A stretch of DNA of 64,000 bases from Glycomyces terrestris (lineage in GTDB: Bacteria > Actinomycetota > Actinomycetes > Mycobacteriales > Micromonosporaceae): positions 1,051,415 to 1,115,414 of the forward strand of contig NZ_RSEB01000001.1 of assembly GCF_003933745.1 (NCBI RefSeq), given 5' to 3'. Position 1 is the first letter of the stretch; each line of letters opens with the position of its first letter. A program made the position numbers and the translations under genes. Below, one piece after another: positions 7,747-16,681 of the stretch. The notes under the pieces were generated by a model that did no database searches, was not told where the DNA came from, and saw nothing but the letters and a program-made list of their open reading frames with translations.

Positions 7747-9101
7747 AGGTGCTCCAGGGTGGTGGCGACGCCGTGCCGGTCGAGTTCGCGCAGCCATTTG
7801 GCGGCGGCCCGGCGCAGCTGGTGGTGGTCGGCGAGGGGTTCGGGGACGACCTGTCTGAGGCCGAGGATCGCGTCGACGCGCGCGGCGGGGGCGGGGCCGG
7901 CGGCGGTGAGGCTCTGGCGGATGACGTCCTTGAGCGGGTCGTCGAGCGGCAGGTCGGCCCCGCCGTCGGACTTCCCGGCGCAGAAGCGGGTCCACGCCGC
8001 GAGCGGGAGCGCGATGAGGTCGAGGTCGACGCCGGCGTCCGCGAGGTCGGTCATGGTGGCGAAGAGGCGCTGCGGGAGCTTCTGGGAGCCGTCCATGGCG
8101 ATCTGGATGCACCGGTGCCGGATGCCGGGGTTCGCGAACCGCTCGAGGACGCCCTCGCCGTACGCGACGGTGTCCTGCCCGTCGGGCGGGGTGAAGCTCG
8201 GCGCGATCTGCTCGGCGACGAGCCAGCGCGCGAAGTCGGCGGCGCCGGGGAGGGCGAGGGTCTCGCTGACGGTCTCGGCGTCGGCGAGGGCGCCGAGGTA
8301 GGCGAGCGTGGAGTGGACGCCGTTGAGGGTGCGCAGCTTCAGGCGCTCCCAGCCGGCGACGTCGGCGGTGTAGGTGGCGTCCCAGCCGGGGCGGGGGCCC
8401 GCGAAGTCGTCCTCGATGACCCACTGGGTGAACGGCTCGGCTTCGACGGCGGCGGCGTCGGTGACGCCGAGTTCGGCGAGGGCGCGCTCGTAGGTGGCCT
8501 GCGTGGAGGCGGGGACGATGCGGTCGACCATGCTGGAGGGGAAGGTGACGTGCTCCTCGGCCCAGGCGCGGGTGGTGTCGTCGAGGAGGGGTTCGACGGC
8601 GGCGCGGGTGGCCTTGCCGTTGTCGGGGAGGTTGTCGCAGCACAGGATGGTGAGCGGCGGGCCGCCTTGGGCGGCGCGGCGGCGGAGGCCGTCGGCGAGG
8701 AGGCCGGGGACGCCGTGCGGGTCGCGGTAGGCCTTCTCGGTGACGGTGAGGGTGACGACGTGCGTGGCGGGCGAGGCGACGAGGTCGAGGGCCCGGTCGC
8801 GTTCGGTCGCGAGGTGGAGGGTGTCCACGACGGACCCGACGACGCGCAGGGAGGCGCCGTCGGGGCCGAGGGTGGCGACGGAGTAGAGGCCGTCCTGGGC
8901 GGCGAGGGCGTCGATGACGTCTCGCGAGCGCGGGGCGGCGACGGTGATGCCCCAGTCGGTGTCGTCGGTGTAGACGGCCTGGTGGGCGCGGTGGAACGCG
9001 CCGGCGCCGAGGTGGAGGACGCCGGCGCGGTCGGGGCGGTCCCCGGGGACGGCGACGTCCCCGGGGAGCCGCTTGAGGACCTCGTTGCTCAGGCGGTCCA
9101 C
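7743..9101 (-). CDS. Mannitol dehydrogenase-family uronate reductase (fructuronate/tagaturonate type)
   Basis: This 452-residue polyol dehydrogenase probably reduces the ketouronate made by the isomerase encoded upstream (D-fructuronate to D-mannonate, or D-tagaturonate to D-altronate). The N-terminal VLHLGAGAFHRAHQAVYTDD is the family's nucleotide-binding start, and RTLNGVHSTLAYLG with following KSDGG and late helices form the C-terminal domain. It is about 30-40 residues shorter than E. coli UxuB. The GTG at 9101 lies 13 bases inside the end of the dehydratase gene, which indicates tight coupling. Sequence alone does not separate UxuB from UxaB. Confidence 0.85.
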   Translation of the reverse strand: MDRLSNEVLKRLPGDVAVPGDRPDRAGVLHLGAGAFHRAHQAVYTDDTDWGITVAAPRSRDVIDALAAQDGLYSVATLGPDGASLRVVGSVVDTLHLATERDRALDLVASPATHVVTLTVTEKAYRDPHGVPGLLADGLRRRAAQGGPPLTILCCDNLPDNGKATRAAVEPLLDDTTRAWAEEHVTFPSSMVDRIVPASTQATYERALAELGVTDAAAVEAEPFTQWVIEDDFAGPRPGWDATYTADVAGWERLKLRTLNGVHSTLAYLGALADAETVSETLALPGAADFARWLVAEQIAPSFTPPDGQDTVAYGEGVLERFANPGIRHRCIQIAMDGSQKLPQRLFATMTDLADAGVDLDLIALPLAAWTRFCAGKSDGGADLPLDDPLKDVIRQSLTAAGPAPAARVDAILGLRQVVPEPLADHHQLRRAAAKWLRELDRHGVATTLEHL

Positions 9102-10396
9102 GCCGGGCCGTTCGGGAAGGAGAACTCGGCGACGGACTCAGGTCTGAGGGTGACCGAGTAGCCGGGCTGGGTGGGCAGCCGGTAGCGGCCGTCCACGACG
9201 GTGACGGGGTCGGTGTAGTGCTCGTGCAGGTGGTCGACGTATTCGATCATGCGGCCCTCCAGGGTCTTTCCGATCCGAAGGTATTCGAACATGCCGAGGT
9301 GCTGCACGTATTCGCAGAGTCCCACTCCGCCGGAGTGCGGGCAGACGTCGACGCCGTGCTTGGCGGCCATGAGGAGGGTGGCGAGGACTTCGGGGACGCC
9401 GCCGACGCGGCAGGCGTCGATCTGGCAGACCTGGATGGCCTGGGCTTGGAGGAGCTGCTTGAAGATGACGCGGTTGGCGGCGACCTCGCCGGTGGCGACG
9501 CGGATGGGGTCGACGGCCTTGGCGATCCGGGCGTGGCCGAGGATGTCGTCGGGGTGGGTGGGCTCCTCGATCCAGTAGGGGTCGAAGGCGGCGAGTTCGC
9601 GCATGTTGGCGATGGCCTCGGGGACGGACCAGATCTGGTTGGCGTCCATCATGAGGAGGCGGTCGGGGCCGAGGACGTCGCGGATGATGCGGGCGCGGCG
9701 CACGTCGTCGGCGACGTCGGGCGAGCCGACCTTCATCTTGGCGGCGGTCCAGCCGTCGGCGACGGCCTGCTCGGTGAGGGCGCGGACCTTGTCGTCGGAG
9801 TAGCCGAGCCAGCCGACGGAGGTGGTGTAGGCGGGGAAGCCGTCGTGCTCGAGGACTTTGAGGCGGTCCTCGTAGCCGATGCGGCCCTCGTCGAGGATGG
9901 CGACGGCCTCGTCGTAGGTGAGCTCGTCCTCGATGTGGCGGTAGTCGACCTGGGCGGCGAGTTCGGCGGAGTCCATCTCGGCGAGGAGGCGCCACATGGG
10001 CTTGCCCTCGAGTTTGGCGCGGAGGTCCCAGACGGCGTTGACGATCGCGCCGACGGCCATGTGGGTGGCGCCCTTCTCGGGGCCGAGCCAGCGGATCTGG
10101 GGCTCCTGGACGATGGAGCGGGTGAACTCGACGGGGTTCGCGAAGATCTCCTCGACGGTCCTGCCGACGACGAGGTGCGCGTACGCCTTGACGGCCTGGA
10201 CGCAGATCTCGGTGCCGCGGCCGCCGGTGAAGGTGAAGCCGGTGCCGGTGGGGCCGCCGTCGGTGAACAGCTCGACGTAGCAGGCCGAGTAGTCGGCGCG
10301 GTTGATCGAGTCCGAGCCGTCGCCGGCGGTCGCGGTCGGGAACCGCACGTCGTGGACCTCGAGGCGTTCGATCTTGGTCGACACGGAAGAAGGCAT
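9089..10396 (-). CDS. Enolase-superfamily sugar-acid dehydratase, L-fuconate dehydratase type
   Basis: This 435-residue protein is in the mandelate-racemase subgroup of the enolase superfamily. The base motif KxK is in AAKMKVG, the metal ligands are in LLMMDANQIW and YWIEEPT with a later glutamate in ATGEV, and the His of CPHSGGVGL is the likely second acid/base. The overall sequence is closest in my memory to L-fuconate dehydratase (FucD, human ENOSF1). In this operon it more likely dehydrates the altronate or mannonate made by the neighbouring reductase, giving 2-keto-3-deoxygluconate. That role is inferred from context. The start at 10396 has CCGGAG upstream. Confidence 0.82.
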   Translation of the reverse strand: MPSSVSTKIERLEVHDVRFPTATAGDGSDSINRADYSACYVELFTDGGPTGTGFTFTGGRGTEICVQAVKAYAHLVVGRTVEEIFANPVEFTRSIVQEPQIRWLGPEKGATHMAVGAIVNAVWDLRAKLEGKPMWRLLAEMDSAELAAQVDYRHIEDELTYDEAVAILDEGRIGYEDRLKVLEHDGFPAYTTSVGWLGYSDDKVRALTEQAVADGWTAAKMKVGSPDVADDVRRARIIRDVLGPDRLLMMDANQIWSVPEAIANMRELAAFDPYWIEEPTHPDDILGHARIAKAVDPIRVATGEVAANRVIFKQLLQAQAIQVCQIDACRVGGVPEVLATLLMAAKHGVDVCPHSGGVGLCEYVQHLGMFEYLRIGKTLEGRMIEYVDHLHEHYTDPVTVVDGRYRLPTQPGYSVTLRPESVAEFSFPNGPAWTA

Positions 10397-10401
10397 GGCG
10401 T

Positions 10402-11889
10402 TTACTCCGGTTTGGGGGAAGTCGAGCGAAGCGGGACGGTCGGGCGGGGCGACGGGTGCGGGTCCAGTCCGTAGATCTTGCGGGGCAGGTTGTAGGCGAG
10501 GTCGACCGCGACTTCGGCGGCTTCGCCGTCGGTCATGCGGTGCTCGGCGACGAGGCGCGCGAGGTAGGCGGCGTCGATGCGCCGCGCGACGTCGTGCCGC
10601 GCGGGGATGGAGCAGAACGCGCGGGTGTCGTCCACGAATCCGGCCGTGTTGTGGAACCCGGCGGTCTCGTGGATCGCCTCCCGGAAGCGGCGCATGCCCT
10701 CCGGAGAGTCGAGGAACCACCAGGGCGCGCCGGCGAACACGGAGGCGTAGCCGCCGGCGAGGGGCGCGATCTCGCGGCTGAAGACCGTCTCATCGAGCGT
10801 GTACAGCACGATGCGGAACCGGGGGTGGTTGCCGAACGCGTCGAGCAGGGGCTTGAGGGCGCGCGTGTACTCGGTGGCGCCCGGGATGTCGCCGCCGACG
10901 TCGCGGCCCCAGCCCTCGTAGAGCCACTGGTTGTGGTTGCGGTTCGCGCCGGGGTGGAGCTGCATGACGAGGCCGTCGTCGGCGCTCATGCGCGCGAACT
11001 CGACGAGCATGAGCGCGGGGAAGCGCAGGATCTCGGCCTCGGTGGCCTCGCCGTCGAGGGCGCGGGCGTAGATCTCGGCCGCGGCCTTCGGGTCGTCTTC
11101 CGTTGCGGCCGTGAGGTTCCCGTGGTCGGTGCAGGTGGCGCCGGCGGCGATGAAGTCCTGGCGGCGCCGGCGGAGCGCGGTGAGGAAGCCGTCGAACGTG
11201 GCCGTGTCCTGGCCGGTGATCTCGGCGAGGGCGTCGACGCGCTCGCGCCAGCCGGGCCAGCCGGGCTCGACGAGGTTGTCGGGCCGGAACGTGGTGACGA
11301 CCTTGCCGCCCCGGCCGCCCCACTTGCGGCCGCCGGTTGCCGGGAGCGCTTCGAGTGCCGCGTGGGGTTCGAGCGAGTCCACCGGGGACTCGGTGGTGGC
11401 GAGGACCTCGATGTTGAACCGGTCGAACAGGGCGCGGGGCCGGTAGGCCGGTTCGGCGAGGCGGGCCGCGAGGTGGTCGTAGAACTCGTCGGCGGTGTCG
11501 GCGCTCAGCTCCTGGTCGATCCCGAACACCTCCGCGAAGGTGTGGTCGAGCCACAGCTTCGAGGGGGTGCCGCGGAAGAGGAAGTAGTGCTCGGCGAAGC
11601 GCCGCCAGATCGCGCGCCCGTCCGCTTCGGAGGGCCCGCCGGCGGCGGAGGGGACGCCGAGCTCGTCGGGGCGCACGCCCTGGGAGTACAGCATCCGGGT
11701 CAGGTAGTGGTCGGGGACGACGAACAGGCGCGCCGGGTCGGGGAACGGCCGGTTCTCCGCGAGCAGGCGCGGGTCGACGTGCCCGTGGGGGCTCACCAGC
11801 GGCAGGTCGGCGGTGCTCCGGTGGAGCTCGCGGGCGATCGCGCGGGTGCGCTCGTCGGCCGGGAAGAGGCGGTCGGGATGCAGCGGCAC
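10402..11889 (-). CDS. uxaC: Uronate (glucuronate/galacturonate) isomerase
   Basis: UxaC interconverts D-glucuronate with D-fructuronate and D-galacturonate with D-tagaturonate, the entry step of uronate catabolism. The 495-residue protein is an amidohydrolase-superfamily barrel. The metal-binding SPHGHVDPRLLAEN motif is at about residues 33-46, the DHYLTRML segment follows, and GGYASVFAGAPWWFLDSP lies in the C-terminal third. The GTG start directly abuts the TAA of the upstream Gfo/Idh gene, and the gene ends 5 bases before the dehydratase start. Confidence 0.93.
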   Translation of the reverse strand: MPLHPDRLFPADERTRAIARELHRSTADLPLVSPHGHVDPRLLAENRPFPDPARLFVVPDHYLTRMLYSQGVRPDELGVPSAAGGPSEADGRAIWRRFAEHYFLFRGTPSKLWLDHTFAEVFGIDQELSADTADEFYDHLAARLAEPAYRPRALFDRFNIEVLATTESPVDSLEPHAALEALPATGGRKWGGRGGKVVTTFRPDNLVEPGWPGWRERVDALAEITGQDTATFDGFLTALRRRRQDFIAAGATCTDHGNLTAATEDDPKAAAEIYARALDGEATEAEILRFPALMLVEFARMSADDGLVMQLHPGANRNHNQWLYEGWGRDVGGDIPGATEYTRALKPLLDAFGNHPRFRIVLYTLDETVFSREIAPLAGGYASVFAGAPWWFLDSPEGMRRFREAIHETAGFHNTAGFVDDTRAFCSIPARHDVARRIDAAYLARLVAEHRMTDGEAAEVAVDLAYNLPRKIYGLDPHPSPRPTVPLRSTSPKPE

Positions 11890-13206
11890 TTATTTCTCCA
11901 GGTTGAACAGGTCCGAGACGGCAACCGATTGCCCAGTGCGGATCGAGGCGTTGGACGCCAGGCCCGCGGCCAGCGCGTTCACGCCGTCCCGGGCGCTCGC
12001 GGAGCGGTCGTGGGGGTCGGTGTCGCCGTCGAGGAGGACGCCGAGCATGCGGGCGTCGCCGCCGCCGTGGCCGGCGCGGTGGTACTCGCCGAGGTCGATG
12101 CGGGTGGGCTTGGTCCAGAAGGGGTGGAGGGTGAGCTCGTAGCGGCCCTCCTCGGCCGCGGCGTGGGTGCCGTGGACGCTGGCGCCGTTGGGGCCCTTGA
12201 GGGCGGGGTTGACGTGGTCGTTCTCGACGACGAGGAGTTCGAGGCGGCCCTGGGTGCCGTTGAAGTGCACCCGGTAGCCCTCCCAGGGCGAGTAGGCGGT
12301 GAGCCGGTAGGAGAGCGTGACGCCGGAGTCGTAGTCCACGAGGGCCATCATGTCGTCGTAGATGGTGACGCCGGGGGCGAACACGCTCTGGTCGCGGACG
12401 TAGCCGTCGGCGTCCTCGGCGTCGAGGTAGAGGGCCTTGAGGGTCGGGTTCTCCTCCAGGTGGAGCGCGAACGGGTCGTCGGAGGCGAGGGAGGAGCCGT
12501 GGACGCGCTCGTAGCCGCGGTCGTGGCCGTTGGCCTTGCCGTTCTCGCCGTAGAAGGCGAGCTTCCCTTTCGCGAAGGCGCGCACGGGGGCGGCGTCGAG
12601 CCACCAGTTGACGAGGTCGAAGTGGTGGCCGGACTTGTGGACGAGGAGTCCGCCGGAGTTGGCCTCCTCGCGGTGCCAGCGGCGGAAGTAGTCGGCGCCG
12701 TGGCGGGTGTCGAGGAGCCAGTCGAAGCCCACGGAGGTGATCTCGCCGACGGCGCCGTCGCGGAGGAGTTCGGCGACCTTCTCGTGGAGGGGGTTGTACC
12801 GGTAGTTGAAGGTGACGGTGACCTTGCCGGCGGACTCGCGCTCGGCGGCGAGGATCGCGGCGGCGTGCTCGGCGGTGGTCGTCAGGGGCTTCTCCGAGAT
12901 GACGTCCTTGCCGGCGGCGAGCGCGGCGAGGATGTACTCGTGGTGGGTGGCGTCGACCGAGGTGACGATGACGGTGTCGGGGTCGGTCTCGGTCAGGAGG
13001 CGCTCGAAGGCGGCGGCGTCGTACGCGGCCGGGGAGGGGAGCCCGGCGGCCTGGACGGCGGCGGCGTGGTGGGCGATCCGCTTGGGGTTGGGGTCGGCCA
13101 GCGCGACGAGCGCGGCCCGGTCACCCCGCTCGGTGATCGCGTCGACGTACATCGTGGCGCGCGATCCGGTCCCGACGATGGCATAGCGATGGGGCGTGCC
13201 TGACAT
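11890..13206 (-). CDS. Gfo/Idh/MocA-family oxidoreductase, first gene of uronate operon
   Basis: This 438-residue dehydrogenase-like protein has the Rossmann motif AIVGTGSRATMY, the ISEKPLTTTAEHAA segment and a long C-terminal domain with HKSGHHFDLVNWW. It is longer than the other Gfo/Idh protein of the operon and probably a different subfamily. These longer forms often act on oligosaccharides or glycosides, so it might release uronic acids oxidatively. This is inference. The ATG at 13206 follows GGAG. A perfect inverted repeat carrying a candidate operator lies 16 bases upstream. Confidence 0.85.
   Translation of the reverse strand: MSGTPHRYAIVGTGSRATMYVDAITERGDRAALVALADPNPKRIAHHAAAVQAAGLPSPAAYDAAAFERLLTETDPDTVIVTSVDATHHEYILAALAAGKDVISEKPLTTTAEHAAAILAAERESAGKVTVTFNYRYNPLHEKVAELLRDGAVGEITSVGFDWLLDTRHGADYFRRWHREEANSGGLLVHKSGHHFDLVNWWLDAAPVRAFAKGKLAFYGENGKANGHDRGYERVHGSSLASDDPFALHLEENPTLKALYLDAEDADGYVRDQSVFAPGVTIYDDMMALVDYDSGVTLSYRLTAYSPWEGYRVHFNGTQGRLELLVVENDHVNPALKGPNGASVHGTHAAAEEGRYELTLHPFWTKPTRIDLGEYHRAGHGGGDARMLGVLLDGDTDPHDRSASARDGVNALAAGLASNASIRTGQSVAVSDLFNLEK
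11921..11932. promoter_or_regulatory. Near-copy of the LacI-like palindrome inside the operon
   Basis: GCAACCGATTGC matches 11 of 12 bases of the palindrome at 5405-5416. It lies inside the 3' end of the first Gfo/Idh gene, about 30 bases before uxaC. It could mark an internal regulated promoter or a roadblock, or be chance within coding sequence. Confidence 0.3.
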
Positions 13207-13221
13207 GTGACTCCTTCGTCT

Positions 13222-13256
13222 GCGAGGTTCTGGTAAACGCTATCTGAGAACCTCGC
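13222..13256. promoter_or_regulatory. Perfect 10-bp inverted repeat enclosing AAACGCTATC, upstream of uronate operon
   Basis: GCGAGGTTCT (13222-13231) and AGAACCTCGC (13247-13256) are exact reverse complements around a 15-base centre that holds the AAACGCTATC motif. It begins 16 bases before the start codon of the operon. It may be an operator, or a hairpin in the 5' leader. Confidence 0.5.
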
Positions 13257-13265
13257 GGCAGGCAA

Positions 13266-13302
13266 GGCCAGGGCGCGCCGGCGCCGCGGGCGCGCCCTGG
13301 CC
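13266..13302 (-). terminator. Hairpin after gcvT
   Basis: A perfect 14-base-pair stem (13266-13279 with 13289-13302) begins three bases past the gcvT stop codon and separates it from the uronate operon promoter. Confidence 0.8.
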
Positions 13303-13304
13303 CG

Positions 13305-14390
13305 CTACTTCGGCGTCGCTGTCGTGAAGGGCGGCTTGACGACCCGCACGGGGAGGCGCCTGCCGCGCACGTCGAGTTCGAGCTCGGCGCCGGGCTTGTA
13401 GGCGGCGTCGAGGAGGGCGAGCGCGACGCCCTTCTTCAGGGTCGGCGCGTGGGTGCCGGAGGTGGTCTCGCCGACTTCGCGCTCGCCGTCGAGGACGGTC
13501 ATGTGGGCGCGCGGGACGCCCTTGCCGGTGGCCTCCAGGCCCCACAGGCGGCGCCTGGGCCCGGCGGCCTTCTCGGCGTCGAGGGCGGCCTTGCCCCAGT
13601 ATTCGGGCTTGTCCCAGCCGATCGCCCAGTTCAGGCGGGCCTGCACGGGGGTGATGTCGAGGCTGAGGTCCTGGCCGTGGAGCGGGTAGCCCATCTCGAG
13701 GCGGAGGGTGTCGCGGGCGCCGAGCCCGCACGGGGCGGCGCCGGCCACGAGCATCGCGTCCCACAGGTCCCCCGCGGCCTCGTTCGGGATGACGAGCTCG
13801 TAACCGGTCTCGCCGGTGTAGCCGGAGCGGCAGACGATGACGTCGGCGTGGTCGACGAGGTGCTCGCGGAAGCTCATGTAGTCGTGCTCGTGCGGCAGGC
13901 CCAGGTACTCGAGGATGCGCGGCGACTCGGGGCCCTGGACGGCGATCACGGCGAAGGAGTGGTGGACGTCGCGGACCTCGACGCCGTCCGGGGCGGCGGC
14001 GGTGAGGCGGCGGGCGACCTCGGCGGTGTTGGCGGCGTTCGGGATCAGGAAGACCTGGTCGTCGCCGAAGCGGTAGGCGATGAGGTCGTCGACGACGCCG
14101 CCGGACTCGTCGAGGCACAGCGTGTACTGGGCGCCGCCGGGCCCGATCCGGTCGAGGTCGTTGGCGAGGCAGCGGTTGACGAACGCGGCCGCGCCCTCGC
14201 CGGTGACCCAGACCTTGCCGAGGTGGGAGACGTCGAAGACGCCGACGCGGGTGCGCACCGCCTGGTGCTCGGCGAGCACGCCGCTCGAGTACTGGAGCGG
14301 CATATCCCAGCCGGCGAACTCGGCGAACTTGGCGCCGTGGGCGATGTGGCGGGAGTGCAGCGGTGAGGTGAGCAGCGACGGTTCGGACAT
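13305..14390 (-). CDS. gcvT: Glycine cleavage system aminomethyltransferase (T-protein)
   Basis: GcvT transfers the methylene group from the lipoylated H-protein to tetrahydrofolate and releases ammonia. The 361-residue length is normal. Family signatures include [21 protein letters not shown] at the N-terminus, [12 protein letters not shown], the folate-site DDLIAYR and [11 protein letters not shown], and [17 protein letters not shown]. The ATG at 14390 has a TAGGCT box 7 bases upstream, so the transcript is probably leaderless. gcvH and gcvP are not adjacent. It is divergent from pepA. Confidence 0.95.
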   Translation of the reverse strand: MSEPSLLTSPLHSRHIAHGAKFAEFAGWDMPLQYSSGVLAEHQAVRTRVGVFDVSHLGKVWVTGEGAAAFVNRCLANDLDRIGPGGAQYTLCLDESGGVVDDLIAYRFGDDQVFLIPNAANTAEVARRLTAAAPDGVEVRDVHHSFAVIAVQGPESPRILEYLGLPHEHDYMSFREHLVDHADVIVCRSGYTGETGYELVIPNEAAGDLWDAMLVAGAAPCGLGARDTLRLEMGYPLHGQDLSLDITPVQARLNWAIGWDKPEYWGKAALDAEKAAGPRRRLWGLEATGKGVPRAHMTVLDGEREVGETTSGTHAPTLKKGVALALLDAAYKPGAELELDVRGRRLPVRVVKPPFTTATPK

Positions 14391-14397
14391 GGGACAG

Positions 14398-14428
14398 AGC
14401 CTATCGTGCGCGTCCCAGTGGCTAGGAT
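14398..14428. promoter_or_regulatory. Divergent gcvT and pepA promoters
   Basis: On the minus strand TAGGCT (14398-14403) sits 7 bases before the gcvT ATG. On the plus strand TAGGAT (14423-14428) precedes pepA. The two -10 boxes are only 19 bases apart, so the promoters overlap and may compete. Confidence 0.45.
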
Positions 14429-14465
14429 CGGAGCATTTGGTCCCCGAAACAGCTAAGGAACGATC

Positions 14466-15923
14466 GTGACTGATCTGCTGAGCGCCTCCGGCGACGCCGC
14501 GGCCGCGGACGTCGAGGTCCTCGTCGTCGGCGTCTTCTCCGGGGAGGACGCGCCCGTGCTCCCCGAGAGCCTCGCGGGCGTCGACGCCGGGTTCGGCGGG
14601 CGGCTCGCCACGCAGCTGGCAGCCCTCGGCAACACCGGCGGCGCCTCCTCCCTCACCCGCCTGCCCGCGCCCGACGGCGTCGCCGCCTCCCTCGTGTACG
14701 CCGTCGGCCTCGGCGACGCGGACGACCTCGACGACGAGACCCTGCGCCGCGCGGCCGGGACCGCGGTGCGCGCCGCGTTCGGCAAGGCTACGGTCGCGAT
14801 CGCGTTCGAGGGCGACCCGGAGGCGACCGCGACCGGCGCGATCCTCGGGGCGTACAAGTTCGAGGGCTTCAAGACCGAGGGCGGCGGCGACGCGGCCCCC
14901 GGGTCGATCGCGGTCTACGGCGCCTCCGAGGACGCGATCGTGCGCGCCCTGGTCGTCGGCGAGAGCGTCGCCCTCGTCAAGGACTGGGTGTCGGCGCCCG
15001 CGAACCTGCTGCGCCCGCCGACGTTCGCGATCGAGATCGAGCAGGCGGCCGCCGCGGCGGGCCTGGAGGTCGAGATCCTCGACGCCGAGGCGCTCTCGGC
15101 CGGCGGCTACGGCGGCGTCCTCGCCGTCGGCGGCGGCTCCTCCGCCGAGCCGCGCCTGGTGCGGCTCTCCTACCGGCCCGAGGGCGCGCGCAAGCACATC
15201 GCGCTCGTCGGCAAGGGCATCACGTTCGATTCCGGCGGCTACTCGATCAAGCCCGCCGCGGGCATGTGGGAGATGAAGTTCGACATGGCCGGGGCCGCGG
15301 CCGTCGTCGGCGCGACCATCGCCGCCGCGAAGCTCGGCCTGGCCGTGAACGTCACCTGCACGGTGGCGCTGGCCGAGAACCTCGTGTCGGGCACCGCCTA
15401 CCGGCCCTCCGACGTGCTCACCATCCGCAACGGCATGACCGTCGAGATCCTCAACACCGACGCCGAGGGCCGCCTGGTGCTCGCCGACGCGCTCTCGCGC
15501 GCTGTCGAGGACGAGCCCGACGCGGTCTACGACGTCGCGACCCTCACCGGCGGGCAGCTCATCGCGCTCGGCCGGCGCACCATGGGCCTCATGGGCACCG
15601 ACTCCGAGACCGAGCGGCTCCGCCGCATCGGCGAGGAGACCGGCGAGCACGGCTGGCCGATGCCGTTCCCCGAGGACCTCGTCAAGCTCATGGAGTCCTC
15701 GATCGCGGACGTGTCGCAGTGCGCGGCCGGCCTCAAGCGCGACGGCCACATGATCCAGGGCGGGATCTTCCTGTCGAAGTTCGTGCCCGAGGAGATCCCG
15801 TGGGCGCACCTCGACATCGCGGGACCCGCGGACTCGGACTCGGCGCACGGCTACACCGCGAAGGGCGCGACGGCGGTGCCGGTGCGCACCCTCCTGGCGC
15901 TCCTGGAGGAGCACGCCGGCTAG
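14466..15923 (+). CDS. pepA: Leucyl aminopeptidase (M17)
   Basis: This is a cytosolic two-metal aminopeptidase of 485 residues that recycles peptides. The C-terminal catalytic domain shows [26 protein letters not shown], the family signature [14 protein letters not shown] and the late HLDIAGPA. The N-terminal 170 residues form the less conserved hexamer-contact domain. The GTG at 14466 follows AAGGA with good spacing. It is convergent with the small gene at 16125-16460. Confidence 0.95.
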   Translation: MTDLLSASGDAAAADVEVLVVGVFSGEDAPVLPESLAGVDAGFGGRLATQLAALGNTGGASSLTRLPAPDGVAASLVYAVGLGDADDLDDETLRRAAGTAVRAAFGKATVAIAFEGDPEATATGAILGAYKFEGFKTEGGGDAAPGSIAVYGASEDAIVRALVVGESVALVKDWVSAPANLLRPPTFAIEIEQAAAAAGLEVEILDAEALSAGGYGGVLAVGGGSSAEPRLVRLSYRPEGARKHIALVGKGITFDSGGYSIKPAAGMWEMKFDMAGAAAVVGATIAAAKLGLAVNVTCTVALAENLVSGTAYRPSDVLTIRNGMTVEILNTDAEGRLVLADALSRAVEDEPDAVYDVATLTGGQLIALGRRTMGLMGTDSETERLRRIGEETGEHGWPMPFPEDLVKLMESSIADVSQCAAGLKRDGHMIQGGIFLSKFVPEEIPWAHLDIAGPADSDSAHGYTAKGATAVPVRTLLALLEEHAG

Positions 15924-16018
15924 GAGGCGGCGCGCTCACCGCCAGGTGGCGGGACGGTGCGCGGAAATTTACAGTGCACTGACATGAACAGTGCGCATGA
16001 ATGCGCGGCTGATGCGCA

Positions 16019-16050
16019 CGAGCGGCCGGTCCGGGAGGGCCGGCCGCTCG
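16019..16050. terminator. Hairpin between pepA and the convergent small gene
   Basis: An 11-base-pair stem (16019-16029 with 16040-16050) lies between the two convergent stop codons, about 95 bases after pepA. No U-tract is visible on either side. Confidence 0.5.
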
Positions 16051-16124
16051 CGTCACCGGCGGCGCCGCCGCTCGAGCCCTTCCCGGGACGCTGCGCCCTG
16101 CGGCACCGCGTGCCGGTGCGCGCG

Positions 16125-16460
16125 TCACTGGCGGCGCTGCCGCTCCAGCTTCTTGCGGGCGTCGAAGTCGCGCTTGCGCTGGGGGTAGCCGACCTTCGCG
16201 ACCTCGTATACGGGGATGTTGTGCTTGCGCCCCAAGGCGAAGGCGCCGGCGGGGCCGTCGACGCGGCGGCGCGTCCACTCGCCGTCGAAGGCGATGAGCA
16301 TGACCGTGGTCTCGGTGACGGTGGTCTTGGGCTCGACGTACGCCTCGACGCCGGTGCGCGTGTTGATGAACTCGACCAGGTGGCGCAGGTCGCCGTTGTC
16401 GGAGGCGCGGTCCAGCGTCCCGTCGCCCTGCTTCTTCTTCCGCCGTCCGAACCAGCCCAC
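16125..16460 (-). CDS. Conserved hypothetical small basic protein
   Basis: This 111-residue protein starts with GTG behind GAGGAG. It begins GWFGRRKKKQG, has a mixed alpha/beta core (LVEFINTRTGVEAYVEPKT, TTVMLIAFDGEWTRRRV, NIPVYEVAKVGYP) and ends in a strongly basic helix rich in Arg and Lys. It has no signal peptide or membrane segment. The spacing of strands and the basic tail suggest nucleic-acid or ribosome contact, but I do not know the function. It is divergent from lpd. Third-position GC bias supports it as a real gene. Confidence 0.75.
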   Translation of the reverse strand: MGWFGRRKKKQGDGTLDRASDNGDLRHLVEFINTRTGVEAYVEPKTTVTETTVMLIAFDGEWTRRRVDGPAGAFALGRKHNIPVYEVAKVGYPQRKRDFDARKKLERQRRQ

Positions 16461-16681
16461 AGCCGCTCCTCACGCACCCGCACGATGTCGACTTTCAAGC
16501 GTACACACGCGCTATGACGCCTGTGTCCAGCCGCACACGAACATGACTTTCCGAAGCACCCAGCAAGCGGTTGAATGGTGTTGCACACTCCAAGCACCGG
16601 GTCTGGGCGACCACGAGATGCGCCCGGTGGAAGGATGGGCAGCGAACCTAAGCATCCGTTAAGTGGCAAGTGGGGAGAGCA

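Noticed and set aside
15957-16517. Plus-strand frame starting near ATG 15984, with a TACAGT box 8 bases upstream
   Set aside because: It would look like a leaderless gene, but it runs antisense through the better supported small gene at 16125-16460 and has no recognisable protein pattern.
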